From Rhodocyclaceae bacterium (GTDB taxonomy: Bacteria; Pseudomonadota; Gammaproteobacteria; Burkholderiales; Rhodocyclaceae), in the NCBI GenBank assembly GCA_016791205.1, contig JAEUNH010000122.1, positions 1-34,297 on the forward strand: 34,297 nt of DNA. The letters are read 5' to 3'. The notes beneath the pieces are model-generated. The model was given only the letters and a program-made list of their open reading frames with translations, was not told where the DNA came from and did not search any database. Positions 17,111 through 25,232 of this stretch are shown piece after piece (positions within the stretch are counted from its first letter, which is position 1; each line of letters begins with the position of its first letter). A program made the translations under genes and the position numbers.

Positions 17111-18562
17111 ATGATCCACGCCAGCCTGAAAGAGCTTGCCGCCGCCCTGGCGGGAAAGAAGATCTCCAGTGTCGAGCTGACCTCGCTGCACCTCGAGCGC
17201 ATCGTCCGGCTCAATCCGCAGCTCAATGCCTTCATCACCGTCGATCCCGAGAAAAGCCTGGCCATGGCGCGCGCCGCCGACGCCCGCCTGGCGCGCGGCG
17301 AAGGCGGCCCGCTTACCGGCATCCCGCTGGCGCACAAGGACATTTTCTGCGCCGAGGGCTGGCTCACGACCTGCGGCTCGAAGATGCTGTCGAATTTCGT
17401 CAGCCCCTACGACGCCACCGTGATCGAGCGCTTCAAGGCCGCCGGCACGGTGACGCTGGGCAAGACCAACATGGACGAGTTCGCCATGGGCTCGTCCAAC
17501 GAGACATCCTTCTACGGCCCGGTGAAGAACCCCTGGGACACGGCCGCCGTGCCCGGCGGCTCCTCGGGCGGCTCGGCCGCCGCCGTAGCCGCCCGCCTGG
17601 CGCCCGCCGCCACCGGCACCGACACCGGCGGCTCGATCCGCCAGCCGGCCGCCCTGTGCGGCCTGACCGGCCTGAAGCCGACCTACGGCGTGGTCTCGCG
17701 CTGGGGCATGATCGCCTTCGCTTCCAGCCTCGACCAGGCCGGGCCGATGGCCAGGAGCGCCGAGGACTGCGCCCTGCTGCTCAATGCCATGGCCGGTTTC
17801 GACCCGCGCGATTCCACCAGCCTGGAGCGGCCCGCCGAGGACTACGCCGGCGATCTGGAGAAGCCGCTGGCCGGCCTGAAGATCGGCCTGCCGAAGGAAT
17901 TCTTCGCCGAGGGCCTCTCGGCCGAGGTGGCCCAGGCGGTCGAGGCGGCCATCGCCGAATACCGCAGGCTGGGCGCCGTCACGGTCGAGGTTTCCCTGCC
18001 GAACATGAAGCTCTCCGTGCCGGCCTACTACGTCATCGCCCCGGCCGAGGCCTCCAGCAACCTGTCGCGCTTCGACGGCGTGCGCTACGGCCACCGCGCG
18101 CCGCAGTACGGCGATCTTGCCGACATGTACTGCAAGAGCCGCGCCCAGGGTTTCGGCGCGGAAGTGAAGCGGCGCATCCTGATCGGCACCTATGTCCTTT
18201 CGCACGGCTACTACGACGCCTACTACCTGCAGGCCCAGCGCATCCGCCGTCTCATCGCGACCGACTTTTCGCAAGCCTTCAAGTCCTGCGACCTGATCAT
18301 GGGGCCGACCAGCCCGACGGCGGCCTTCGCGCTCGGCGCCAAGGCTGCCGATCCGGTGCAGATGTACCTCTCCGACATCTACACCATCGCCGTCAACCTC
18401 GCCGGTCTGCCCGGCATGTCGATCCCCTGCGGGTTCGGCGCCGGCAAGCGCCCGGTCGGGCTGCAGATCATCGGCGATTATTTCGCCGAGTCGCGCATGC
18501 TCAATGCCGCCCACCAGTACCAGCGCGCCACCGACTGGCACGCCCGCGCCCCGGAGCTGTGA
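17111..18562 (+). CDS. gatA: Glutamyl/aspartyl-tRNA amidotransferase subunit A
   Basis: The 483-residue amidase-signature protein has the complete Ser-cisSer-Lys triad: Lys76 (LAHKDIF), Ser151 ([10 protein letters not shown]) and Ser175 ([12 protein letters not shown]). It releases ammonia from glutamine for GatB. The gene is full length. Unusually for a gat operon, two lipoprotein genes rather than gatB follow it directly. Confidence 0.97.
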   Translation: MIHASLKELAAALAGKKISSVELTSLHLERIVRLNPQLNAFITVDPEKSLAMARAADARLARGEGGPLTGIPLAHKDIFCAEGWLTTCGSKMLSNFVSPYDATVIERFKAAGTVTLGKTNMDEFAMGSSNETSFYGPVKNPWDTAAVPGGSSGGSAAAVAARLAPAATGTDTGGSIRQPAALCGLTGLKPTYGVVSRWGMIAFASSLDQAGPMARSAEDCALLLNAMAGFDPRDSTSLERPAEDYAGDLEKPLAGLKIGLPKEFFAEGLSAEVAQAVEAAIAEYRRLGAVTVEVSLPNMKLSVPAYYVIAPAEASSNLSRFDGVRYGHRAPQYGDLADMYCKSRAQGFGAEVKRRILIGTYVLSHGYYDAYYLQAQRIRRLIATDFSQAFKSCDLIMGPTSPTAAFALGAKAADPVQMYLSDIYTIAVNLAGLPGMSIPCGFGAGKRPVGLQIIGDYFAESRMLNAAHQYQRATDWHARAPEL

Positions 18563-18564
18563 AC

Positions 18565-19065
18565 ATGCCCTGCAGACGCCTGATCCTGATTGCCAGCCTT
18601 GCCCTGGGCGCCTGCGCCGCGCCGGAGAAGGCGCCGCCGCCCGCCGCCGAAGCGCCGCCAGCGGTCCCGGTCGCCGCCGCCAAACCCCAGCCGAAGCCGC
18701 AGAAACCCGGGCCGATCCCGGTGCGTCCGCTCAACGTCAAGACCGACTGCAGCTTCCGCGACGAGACCGGCTACAACGGCGCGCTCAAACTGAACGTGGC
18801 CGAAGCGAAGGTGCAGGCCTTCGAGGCGAAGGTGAACATCCCGAAGCGCGGCGCCTGCCGCTTCGACCTGAAGGATTTCCGCCAGACGAAGGAGATGCCC
18901 GCCATCGAGCTCAGCCAGAACCAGGGCCGCTGCATCGTCCGCGTCTGGGAGCAGGGCGAGCGGGTGACGGTGGCCTTCCAGCAGTGCGAGAAGATGTGCT
19001 CGGGCAACTCCTACAGCTACCTCTGGCCGATCCTCAACGACCGGGGCAAGGGTTCCTGCGCCTGA
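18565..19065 (+). CDS. Putative lipoprotein with six-cysteine domain, paralog 1
   Basis: The 166-residue product starts with a lipoprotein signal peptide (MPCRRLILIASLALGAC, lipobox LGAC). A Pro/Ala linker (about 18-55) follows, then a domain of about 118 residues running from PIPVRPLNVKTDCSFRDETG to the C-terminal GSCA. The domain has six cysteines at positions conserved with the next gene, suggesting disulfide bonds in the periplasm or on the outer membrane. I do not recognise the family. The ATG lies three bases after the gatA stop, so it is almost certainly co-transcribed with gatA. Nothing in it suggests a role in tRNA amidation. Confidence 0.8.
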   Translation: MPCRRLILIASLALGACAAPEKAPPPAAEAPPAVPVAAAKPQPKPQKPGPIPVRPLNVKTDCSFRDETGYNGALKLNVAEAKVQAFEAKVNIPKRGACRFDLKDFRQTKEMPAIELSQNQGRCIVRVWEQGERVTVAFQQCEKMCSGNSYSYLWPILNDRGKGSCA

Positions 19066-19078
19066 TCCGGGGAACGAG

Positions 19079-19504
19079 ATGATGCGCCAGATCCTGCTCC
19101 TGTTGCTCACCGCCTTCCTCGGCGCCTGCGCCGTCGTCGAGCGGCCGACGCCCATTCCGGTGCGCCCGCTCAGCGTCAAGACCGACTGCAGCTACCGCGA
19201 CGAGACCGGCGGCAGCGGCATCCTCAAGCTGGAGGTGGCCGCGGCGCGGGTGCGCGCCTTCGAGGCCCGGGCGAACTTTCCGCAGCACGGCGCCTGCCAC
19301 TTCGTCCTGAAGGACTTCCGCCAGACCAGGGAGATGCCGGCCATCGAGCTGAGCCAGCCGAACGGCGGCTGCGTGGTGCGGATGTGGGAGCAGGGCAGCC
19401 GCGTCACGGTGGCCTTCCAGCAGTGCGAGCGGATGTGCACGGGCAGCGCCTGGGACCAGCTCCTGCCGATGATCTACGACCGGCGCGACGGCAGCTGCGC
19501 CTGA
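19079..19504 (+). CDS. Putative lipoprotein with six-cysteine domain, paralog 2
   Basis: The 141-residue product has a lipobox (LLTAFLGAC) and almost no linker before the same domain. Shared blocks with the preceding gene include [38 protein letters not shown] and [10 protein letters not shown], all in register without gaps and with all six cysteines kept. By eye about two thirds of the domain is identical. It is therefore a tandem duplicate that lost or never had the Pro-rich linker. It ends 16 bases before gatB. Function is unknown. Confidence 0.8.
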   Translation: MMRQILLLLLTAFLGACAVVERPTPIPVRPLSVKTDCSYRDETGGSGILKLEVAAARVRAFEARANFPQHGACHFVLKDFRQTREMPAIELSQPNGGCVVRMWEQGSRVTVAFQQCERMCTGSAWDQLLPMIYDRRDGSCA

Positions 19505-19520
19505 ACGGAATGAACCGTCT

Positions 19521-20972
19521 ATGAGCCTCGCCAACTGGGAAATCGTCATCGGGCTGGAAACCCACGCCCAGCTCAACACGGCGTCGAAAATCTTCTCCGG
19601 CGCGTCGACCGCCTTCGGCGCGGCGCCCAACAGCCAGGCCTGCGCGGTGGACATCGCCCTGCCCGGCGTCCTGCCGGTCCTCAACCGCGGCGCCGTCGAG
19701 CGGGCCATCCGCTTCGGCCTGGCCGTCGGCGGCAGGATCGCCCCGCGCTCGGTGTTCGCCCGCAAGAACTACTTCTACCCCGATCTGCCCAAGGGCTACC
19801 AGATCAGCCAGTACGAGCTGCCGGTGGTCTCGGGCGGCGGCCTCAGCATAAAAGTCGGTCTCCCGGACACGGCGGAAGAGAAGTTCGTCCGCCTGACGCG
19901 GGCCCACCTCGAGGAGGACGCCGGCAAGTCGCTCCATGAGGACTTTCACGGAAGATCGGGCATCGACCTCAACCGCGCCGGCACGCCGCTGCTGGAGATC
20001 GTCTCTGAGCCGGACATGCGTTCGGCCGCCGAGGCGGTGGCCTACGCCAAGGCGCTGCACGCCCTGGTGCGCTGGATCGGCATCTGCGACGGCAACATGC
20101 AGGAGGGCTCCTTCCGCTGCGACGCCAACGTCTCGGTGCGGCCGAAGGGTTCGGACACGCTGGGCACGCGGCGCGAGATCAAGAACCTCAACTCCTTCCG
20201 CTTCCTGCAGCAGGCGATCGAGTACGAGGCGCGCTGGCAGATCGAGACGCTGGAGGACGGTGGCCGCATCCACCAGGCCACCGTGCTGTTCGATCCGGAC
20301 ACCGGCGAAACCCGCGCCATGCGCTCCAAGGAGGAGGCCCACGACTACCGCTACTTCCCCGATCCGGACCTGCTGCCGCTGGAGATTGCGCCGGCCTGGA
20401 TCGATGCGGTGAAGGCCGCCCTGCCGGAGCTGCCCGAAGCCATGAAGGCGCGCTTCGAGCGCGACTACGGCCTCTCCGCCTACGACGCCGGGACGCTGAC
20501 GGCCGCGCGCGAGACGGCCGCCTATTTCGAGCAGGCGGCTGTCCTGGGCAACGCCAAGCTGTGCGCCAACTGGATGATGGGCGAGCTTACCGCGCGACTC
20601 AATCGCGAGGAAAAGGACATCGCCGCCGCGCCGATCAGCCCGGCGCAGCTCGCCGGCCTGGTCGCGCGCCTGGCCGACGGCACGTTGTCGGGCAAGATGG
20701 CCAAGGAGGTCTTCGACGCGCTCTGGGGCGGCGAGGGCCAGGATGCCGACGCGATCATCGAGGCGAGGGGACTGAAGCAGATCTCCGACAGCGGCGCGCT
20801 GGAGAAGATCATCGACGAGGTGCTGGCCGCCAACCCGAAGTCGGTCGAGGAGTTCCGCGCCGGCAAGGAGAAGGCCTTCAACGCGCTGGTCGGCCAGGCC
20901 ATGAAGGCCACCAGGGGCAAGGCCAATCCGCAGCAGGTGAACGAGCTGCTGAAGAAAAAACTAGGCGCCTGA
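19521..20972 (+). CDS. gatB: Aspartyl/glutamyl-tRNA amidotransferase subunit B
   Basis: The 483-residue product has the GatB kinase-like cradle domain ([14 protein letters not shown], then [22 protein letters not shown], then [16 protein letters not shown]). A helical and YqeY-like tail domain follows ([50 protein letters not shown]). It phosphorylates the tRNA-bound Glu or Asp and transfers ammonia from GatA. It is full length and is followed directly by a strong hairpin terminator. Confidence 0.97.
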   Translation: MSLANWEIVIGLETHAQLNTASKIFSGASTAFGAAPNSQACAVDIALPGVLPVLNRGAVERAIRFGLAVGGRIAPRSVFARKNYFYPDLPKGYQISQYELPVVSGGGLSIKVGLPDTAEEKFVRLTRAHLEEDAGKSLHEDFHGRSGIDLNRAGTPLLEIVSEPDMRSAAEAVAYAKALHALVRWIGICDGNMQEGSFRCDANVSVRPKGSDTLGTRREIKNLNSFRFLQQAIEYEARWQIETLEDGGRIHQATVLFDPDTGETRAMRSKEEAHDYRYFPDPDLLPLEIAPAWIDAVKAALPELPEAMKARFERDYGLSAYDAGTLTAARETAAYFEQAAVLGNAKLCANWMMGELTARLNREEKDIAAAPISPAQLAGLVARLADGTLSGKMAKEVFDALWGGEGQDADAIIEARGLKQISDSGALEKIIDEVLAANPKSVEEFRAGKEKAFNALVGQAMKATRGKANPQQVNELLKKKLGA

Positions 20973-21005
20973 GCCGGCGCCGGGCCGCCCCGAGCCGGCT
21001 CATTT
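20970..21005 (+). terminator. Hairpin terminator of the gat operon
   Basis: TGAGCCGGC (20970-20978), which begins with the gatB stop codon, pairs perfectly with GCCGGCTCA (20994-21002), followed by TTT. The nine-base GC stem is strong but the T-run is short. It lies in the convergent gap between gatB and the YhhN gene, so it may serve both strands. Confidence 0.65.
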
Positions 21006-21030
21006 GCAGATCATGGTGCGCAGCGAACCT

Positions 21031-21069
21031 CCGTCACCCCCTTCCTAGGGAAGGGGGCCGGGGGGATGG
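21031..21069 (-). repeat. Modular GC hairpin element, partial copy C (yhhN end)
   Basis: On the minus strand CCCCCGGCC leads into a nine-base stem CCCCCTTCC / GGAAGGGGG with loop CTA, followed by TGACGG. Copy B has the same plan: a nine-base stem CCCCCGCCC / GGGCGGGGG, a three-base loop and TGACGG. The stop codon of the YhhN gene uses the loop, so this repeat overlaps coding sequence. Only the third module of the element is present. Confidence 0.55.
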
Positions 21070-21719
21070 CTCATTCCTACCGACAGCGCGATCAGCAGCT
21101 GTGCCGCCCAGTAGGTCGCCAGCGTCACCGCCCGCGCGGCGCGGAAGTGCCAGCGGAAGCGGTCGATCGCCAGCACCGCATCCGAGACCACGAACAGCCC
21201 GGCGCCGAGCGCCGCCAGCAGCGCCACCCCGCCGCCGGTGGCCTGCCAGCGTCCCGTCGCCTGGCCGGCCATTGCCGCGATCACGATCACATAGACGAGC
21301 ACTGGCGCGCGCAGCGCCGGCTTCAATCCCGGCCACACCAGCGCCACCACCAGCCCGCCTGCCGCGAAATAGGGCAGCCACAGCAATGGCGCGGCGCCGA
21401 ACGGCGCGTCGGTGGAGAAGGCCCAGACATAACACAGATGGGCGACCAGGAAGCTCGCCAGCCCGGCGACGAAACGGTCGCGCGGCAGCATCAGGAAGAC
21501 ATCGCCGGCGGTGGACAACAGCAGGCCGGCGGCGATCAGCCGGGCGTAGTCGGCCCGGGCGGCGGGCAGGGATAGCGCCAGCGCCAGGATCAGCAGGGTG
21601 GCAAGCGGCTTGAAGAGGTAGATCTGCCAGCGCCGGCCATCGTCCAGGTAGTGGGCGCGGATCGCCAGCACTGCCGCAAGGACGGCGAGGGCGGCCAGGC
21701 CCGACTGTATCGTTCCCAC
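21045..21719 (-). CDS. YhhN family membrane protein (lysoplasmalogenase-like)
   Basis: This 224-residue polytopic membrane protein has about eight hydrophobic segments. Signature stretches include FKPLATLLILALAL, LLLSTAGDVFLMLP and LGAGLFVVSDAVLAIDRF. The family includes eukaryotic TMEM86 lysoplasmalogenases; most bacterial members have no proven substrate. It starts with GTG (21717-21719). The last residues (SHPPGPLP) are encoded by a GC-rich repeat and the stop lies in that repeat's hairpin loop, so the original C-terminus may have been replaced. It is third in the pyrE transcription unit, 10 bases after the preceding gene. Confidence 0.85.
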   Translation of the reverse strand: MGTIQSGLAALAVLAAVLAIRAHYLDDGRRWQIYLFKPLATLLILALALSLPAARADYARLIAAGLLLSTAGDVFLMLPRDRFVAGLASFLVAHLCYVWAFSTDAPFGAAPLLWLPYFAAGGLVVALVWPGLKPALRAPVLVYVIVIAAMAGQATGRWQATGGGVALLAALGAGLFVVSDAVLAIDRFRWHFRAARAVTLATYWAAQLLIALSVGMSHPPGPLP

Positions 21720-21729
21720 CCGGAGGATT

Positions 21730-22413
21730 TCAGCGGGGCCGGCTGTCCGCCGCGGAGGGCGCCGTCGTCTTGCTGGCGGTCAGCTCGCGATAGCGCTGCC
21801 GCTCGGCCTCGTAGCGGGCCTTCACCGTCTCGATTTCCTTCTGCTTGGCGGCGATGGCGGCCTGCTGCGTCTTCATCTCGGCCTGGTTGTCGCGGATCTG
21901 GGCCTGCAGCGCCGGCGGCGGCGTTTTCTTCTTGTAGAACTCCGCTTCGCCGTCGAGCTTCTGCTGCTGCTTGCCGAGCTCTGCCAGCTTTTCCTCGGAA
22001 GCCTGGATGGTCTTCGCGATGTCGGCCAGGGCGCGGTCGCGGGCGTAGTCGATGTCCTTCTCGGTGGCGTAAGTGGCCAGCAGGGCCCGGTTGCGGCGAT
22101 CCTCCTCCTTGCGCCGGAGCTCCTCCTCCTTGGCCTTCTTGGCCTCGGCCTCCTTGACGGTGCGCTGTTCCGCGGTCAGCGGCGCATCGATGCGCTTGAC
22201 GGTCCTGCCCGTCGGGCTGATCTCGCGATAGGCCTTGCCGTAGCACTGCGGCGGCAGCACGTCGGAGCAGACCTGCTTGCCGCTGTCGTCGTTGCAGCAA
22301 TAGGTGTTCCGGGTGCCGGGATTCGCGCCGGAGCCGCCTCTTTGCGCCAGCGCCGAACCGCACAAACACAGCGTTGCGAGGAGAAACAAGGCCGAGCCTA
22401 GCCTTTTGATCAT
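21730..22413 (-). CDS. Secreted coiled-coil protein with N-terminal cysteine motif
   Basis: The 227-residue product has a signal peptide ([23 protein letters not shown]). A short cysteine-containing domain follows ([22 protein letters not shown]), resembling DUF4124-type periplasmic modules. Next comes a long charged helix rich in Lys, Glu, Gln and Ala (about 75-215), strongly predicted by composition to be coiled coil. The C-terminus is short and disordered. I know of similar hypothetical proteins in betaproteobacteria but no assigned function. The ATG overlaps the pyrE stop as ATGA, so the two are translationally coupled. Confidence 0.75.
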   Translation of the reverse strand: MIKRLGSALFLLATLCLCGSALAQRGGSGANPGTRNTYCCNDDSGKQVCSDVLPPQCYGKAYREISPTGRTVKRIDAPLTAEQRTVKEAEAKKAKEEELRRKEEDRRNRALLATYATEKDIDYARDRALADIAKTIQASEEKLAELGKQQQKLDGEAEFYKKKTPPPALQAQIRDNQAEMKTQQAAIAAKQKEIETVKARYEAERQRYRELTASKTTAPSAADSRPR

Positions 22414-23051
22414 TTTTTTATTCCGTATTGTTCGCGGTAACGGATGACCGCTTGCAAATTCTGCGCCAGTTCCGGCTTGCCGCCAAGATAGGCCAGCAGG
22501 TCGTCGAGGTCGGCCACCGCCAGCACCGGCATGGCGTAATCCTCCCGCACTTCCTGCACGGCGGAGCGCTCCCCCTGGCCGCGTTCCATGCGGTCGAGGG
22601 CAATCACCACCCCGGCCGGGGTGGCGCCGGCGGCGCGGATCAGCTGGACGGATTCCCGCACCGAGGTGCCGGCCGAGATCACATCGTCGACGATCAGCAC
22701 CCGGCCGACCAGCGGCGCGCCGATCAGGCTGCCGCCCTCGCCATGGTCCTTGGCTTCCTTGCGGTTGAAGCCGAAGGGCAGATTGTGCCCCTTTTCGGCC
22801 AGCGCCATGGCGGTGCCGGCCGCCAGCGGAATGCCCTTGTAGGCGGGGCCGAAGAGCATGTCGCAGGGCGCCCCGGCGGCCAGGATGGCGCGGGCGTAGA
22901 AGCGGCACAGCCGTCCCAGCGAGGCGCCGTCGTTGAACAGCCCGGCGTTGAAAAAATAGGGGCTGAGCCGCCCCGCCTTGGTTTTGAACTCGCCGAAGCG
23001 CAACACCCCGGTTTCGACTGCAAAGGCAATGAACTCGTCGCTAAAATCCAT
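22410..23051 (-). CDS. pyrE: Orotate phosphoribosyltransferase
   Basis: The 213-residue product shows the PRPP-binding motif [21 protein letters not shown] and the [11 protein letters not shown] loop. It makes orotidine 5'-phosphate from orotate and PRPP in pyrimidine synthesis. The length fits the proteobacterial form. It is divergent from exonuclease III with only 26 bases between start codons. An A-rich stretch ends the gene (ATAAAAAAATGA), where the next gene's ATG overlaps. Confidence 0.96.
   Translation of the reverse strand: MDFSDEFIAFAVETGVLRFGEFKTKAGRLSPYFFNAGLFNDGASLGRLCRFYARAILAAGAPCDMLFGPAYKGIPLAAGTAMALAEKGHNLPFGFNRKEAKDHGEGGSLIGAPLVGRVLIVDDVISAGTSVRESVQLIRAAGATPAGVVIALDRMERGQGERSAVQEVREDYAMPVLAVADLDDLLAYLGGKPELAQNLQAVIRYREQYGIKK
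23042..23047 (+). promoter_or_regulatory. -10 box for xth, inside the pyrE coding start
   Basis: TAAAAT on the plus strand lies within the first codons of pyrE (opposite strand), 30 bases before the ATG of the exonuclease gene. No convincing -35 box was found. Transcription from here would exclude the upstream in-frame ATG at 23054. Confidence 0.35.
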
Positions 23052-23077
23052 GTTTGTTCCGAAATGGCCGACCCACG

Positions 23078-23860
23078 ATGCGCATCATAACCCTGAACCT
23101 GAACGGCATTCGCTCGGCCGCCCGCAAGGGTTTCTTCGACTGGCTGGCAAGACAGGATGCCGATTTCGTCTGCCTGCAGGAGCTCAAGGCCCAGGTCGGC
23201 GACATGGCGCGCCATGTCCTCAACCCCGAGGGCTATTACGGCTTCTTTCACTACGCCGAAAAGAAGGGCTACAGCGGCGTCGGCCTGTACTGCCGGCGCC
23301 AGCCCGAGCGCATCGTCGAAGGGCTGGGGATTCCCGAGTTCGATGCCGAGGGACGTTATCTGCAGGCCGATTTCGGCCCGCTGAGCGTCGTCTCGGTGTA
23401 TCTGCCCTCGGGCGCCTCCTCGCCGGAGCGGCAGGCGGCCAAGTTCCGCTTCATGGCCGGCTTCCGGCCCCACCTCGACGCCCTGGTCCGTGCCGGCCGC
23501 GATGTCCTGCTGTGCGGCGACTGGAACATCGCCCATCGCCAGATCGACCTGAAGAACTGGAAGGGCAACCTGAAGAATTCCGGCTTTCTGCCCGAGGAGC
23601 GGGCCTGGATCGGCGCGCTGTTCGAGGGAGGCGGTTGGGTCGATGTCTATCGGCGCCTGCATCCCGAGGCGGAAGGCGAGGCCTACACCTGGTGGTCGAA
23701 CCGCGGCCAGGCCCGGGCCAAGAACGTCGGCTGGCGCATCGATTACCAGGTCGCCACGCCCGCCCTGGCGGCGCGGGCGCGGCGGGCGGAGGTGTACAAG
23801 GGGCAATGGTTCTCCGACCACGCCCCGCTCAGCATCGACTACGATTATGCGTCCGCTTGA
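23078..23860 (+). CDS. xth: Exodeoxyribonuclease III
   Basis: The 260-residue product belongs to the exonuclease III/AP endonuclease family. It shows [18 protein letters not shown], the metal-binding glutamate in VCLQELKAQ, the catalytic [18 protein letters not shown] and the terminal [10 protein letters not shown]. It cleaves at abasic sites and degrades duplex DNA 3' to 5'. The ATG at 23078 starts directly at [10 protein letters not shown], as in the family; an in-frame ATG at 23054 would add eight unlikely residues. Confidence 0.95.
   Translation: MRIITLNLNGIRSAARKGFFDWLARQDADFVCLQELKAQVGDMARHVLNPEGYYGFFHYAEKKGYSGVGLYCRRQPERIVEGLGIPEFDAEGRYLQADFGPLSVVSVYLPSGASSPERQAAKFRFMAGFRPHLDALVRAGRDVLLCGDWNIAHRQIDLKNWKGNLKNSGFLPEERAWIGALFEGGGWVDVYRRLHPEAEGEAYTWWSNRGQARAKNVGWRIDYQVATPALAARARRAEVYKGQWFSDHAPLSIDYDYASA
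23084..23089 (-). promoter_or_regulatory. -10 box for pyrE, inside the xth coding start
   Basis: TATGAT on the minus strand lies within the first codons of xth, giving a pyrE leader of about 25 bases. No good -35 box was found at 16-18 bases. Together with the plus-strand TAAAAT at 23042 it makes a pair of face-to-face overlapping promoters. Confidence 0.35.
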
Positions 23861-23937
23861 CCGCCGTATTTGCCATGCCCCGTGAAAATCGGTAGCCTTC
23901 CCCAAGCCTATTCGTTCTTCATCAGGAGAGTCCCATC

Positions 23938-24240
23938 ATGACCGATGTCACCAAGGAAAAACTGATCTCCGATCTCAAGGTCGTCGTCGTCGACGCCGAG
24001 GAGATCCTCAAGGCCACCGCCGGCCAGGCCGGGGAAAAAATGGCCGACCTGCGCGCCAGGCTGCAGGACCACCTGCACAGCGCCCGCCAGAGCCTCGCCG
24101 AGGCCCAGGCCGCCGTCATGGAACGGACCAAGGAAGTCGCCCGCGCCACCGACGACTACGTGCACGACAACCCCTGGCGCTCGATCGGCATCGCCGGCGG
24201 CATCGGCTTCATCATCGGCCTGCTGATCGGCCGCCGCTGA
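23938..24240 (+). CDS. DUF883 (ElaB/YqjD-type) membrane-anchored protein
   Basis: The 100-residue product has an amphipathic, coiled-coil-like helix (about 1-75) and the family's C-terminal DNPWRSIGIAGGIGFIIGLLIGRR, which forms a single membrane anchor. YqjD and ElaB of E. coli associate with ribosomes at the inner membrane in stationary phase; a similar role here is inference. A good AGGAG ribosome binding site (23924-23929) precedes the ATG. It is the first of a cluster of four small membrane proteins. Confidence 0.9.
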   Translation: MTDVTKEKLISDLKVVVVDAEEILKATAGQAGEKMADLRARLQDHLHSARQSLAEAQAAVMERTKEVARATDDYVHDNPWRSIGIAGGIGFIIGLLIGRR

Positions 24241-24257
24241 TCGGCCGCGGATAACCC

Positions 24258-24650
24258 ATGGCAACACCCGGCAGCGTGGGCGCGCGCCTGCGCGGCCATC
24301 TCGCCGCCGCGCTGGGCATCCTGCAGACGCGGCTGGAGCTCCTCGCCACGGAAGTGGCCGAGGAGAAGGTGCGCCTCGGCAGCCTGCTCGGCTTCGCCGC
24401 GGCGGCGTTCTTCTTCCTCGGCTTCGGCGCCGTGCTCCTGGCGCTGTTCCTCACCGTGCTGCTGTGGGACAGCCACCGCCTGCTGGCGCTGGGCGTGTTC
24501 ACCGCGCTGTTCCTGGCCTTCGGCCTCATCGCGGCGCTGGCCGCCGCCCGGATCGGCCGCCAGGGTTCGCGCCTGTTCGCCGCCAGCATCTCCGAACTGG
24601 CGCAGGACCGCGACATGATCCGGCCGGACGATGAATCCAAGGCTTCTTGA
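24258..24650 (+). CDS. YqjE-type phage-holin-like membrane protein
   Basis: The 130-residue product has a helical N-terminus (LGILQTRLELLATEVAEEKVR) followed by two membrane helices (LLGFAAAAFFFLGFGAVLLALFLTVLL and LLALGVFTALFLAFGLIAALAAA). This matches the holin-superfamily domain of YqjE. Despite the domain name these are chromosomal partners of DUF883 proteins and there is no phage context here. Its end overlaps the next start by 20 bases. Confidence 0.87.
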   Translation: MATPGSVGARLRGHLAAALGILQTRLELLATEVAEEKVRLGSLLGFAAAAFFFLGFGAVLLALFLTVLLWDSHRLLALGVFTALFLAFGLIAALAAARIGRQGSRLFAASISELAQDRDMIRPDDESKAS

Positions 24651-24933
24651 GCTGGCGCTGAAGAAGCAGCGGCTCCGGCTCAAGGCGGCCGGCCAGCGCG
24701 TGCTGATCCTGCACGCCCTCGAGTCGGCATCGCCGGCCTTCGGCCTGGCCGACAAGGCGGGTGCGGCCTGGCACTGGGCCAAGGCCCATCCCGAATGGCT
24801 GGCCGGCGCCGGCGTCACCCTGCTGGTGGCCCGGCCGCGTGCCTTCTTCCGCTGGGCCAGGCGCGGCTTCTTCGCCTGGCAGTCCCTGCGCCGCCTGCGC
24901 GCCGCCGTCGACAACTTCCTTCCCGCGCGCTGA
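24631..24933 (+). CDS. Small basic protein, YqjK-like position
   Basis: The 100-residue, arginine-rich product has a helical N-terminus (LLELALKKQRLRLKAAGQRVLILHALE), one hydrophobic stretch (WLAGAGVTLLVARP) and a basic C-terminus. By position and length it corresponds to the third gene of yqjDEK clusters, though sequence similarity is not obvious to me. The ATG lies inside the end of the preceding gene, so translation is coupled. Confidence 0.75.
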   Translation: MNPRLLELALKKQRLRLKAAGQRVLILHALESASPAFGLADKAGAAWHWAKAHPEWLAGAGVTLLVARPRAFFRWARRGFFAWQSLRRLRAAVDNFLPAR

Positions 24934-24938
24934 GCCGC

Positions 24939-25232
24939 ATGCAGCGCCTGCCCCCCGGCGTATTCCGCCCCATGCTTGCCGCCCAGCAGCGCGAGCGCGA
25001 CTACGTCCTGCGCGAGGTGCTCAAGGTCAAGGGCCTGATGCCCTTGCTGATGAAGCAGAGGAATGGGCAGCGCTGGAGCGTCGCCGAGCGGCGCGAACTC
25101 AAGGACACGCTGAAGGCGCTGTCGAACATCTCGCCGTATCTGTTCACCCTGGCCCTGCCGGGCTCGTTGCTGGTGCTGCCGCTGCTCGCCTGGTGGCTGG
25201 ACCGCCGCCGCGGCCGGCGCTCAACGAACTGA
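24939..25232 (+). CDS. Small hypothetical membrane protein
   Basis: The 97-residue product starts at ATG 24939, five bases after the previous stop. It has a charged N-terminal helical half (PMLAAQQRERDYVLREVLKVKGLMPLLMKQRNG) and a C-terminal membrane segment (YLFTLALPGSLLVLPLLAWWLD) ending in a basic tail (RRRGRRSTN). I do not assign a family. It is fourth in the DUF883/YqjE cluster. Its 3' end overlaps the convergent AmpG gene by 12 bases. Confidence 0.7.
   Translation: MQRLPPGVFRPMLAAQQRERDYVLREVLKVKGLMPLLMKQRNGQRWSVAERRELKDTLKALSNISPYLFTLALPGSLLVLPLLAWWLDRRRGRRSTN

Noticed and set aside
24258..24650. Holin-like domain as a sign of a prophage.
   Set aside because: It is the chromosomal YqjE partner of a DUF883 protein; no other phage gene, attachment site or integrase is present.
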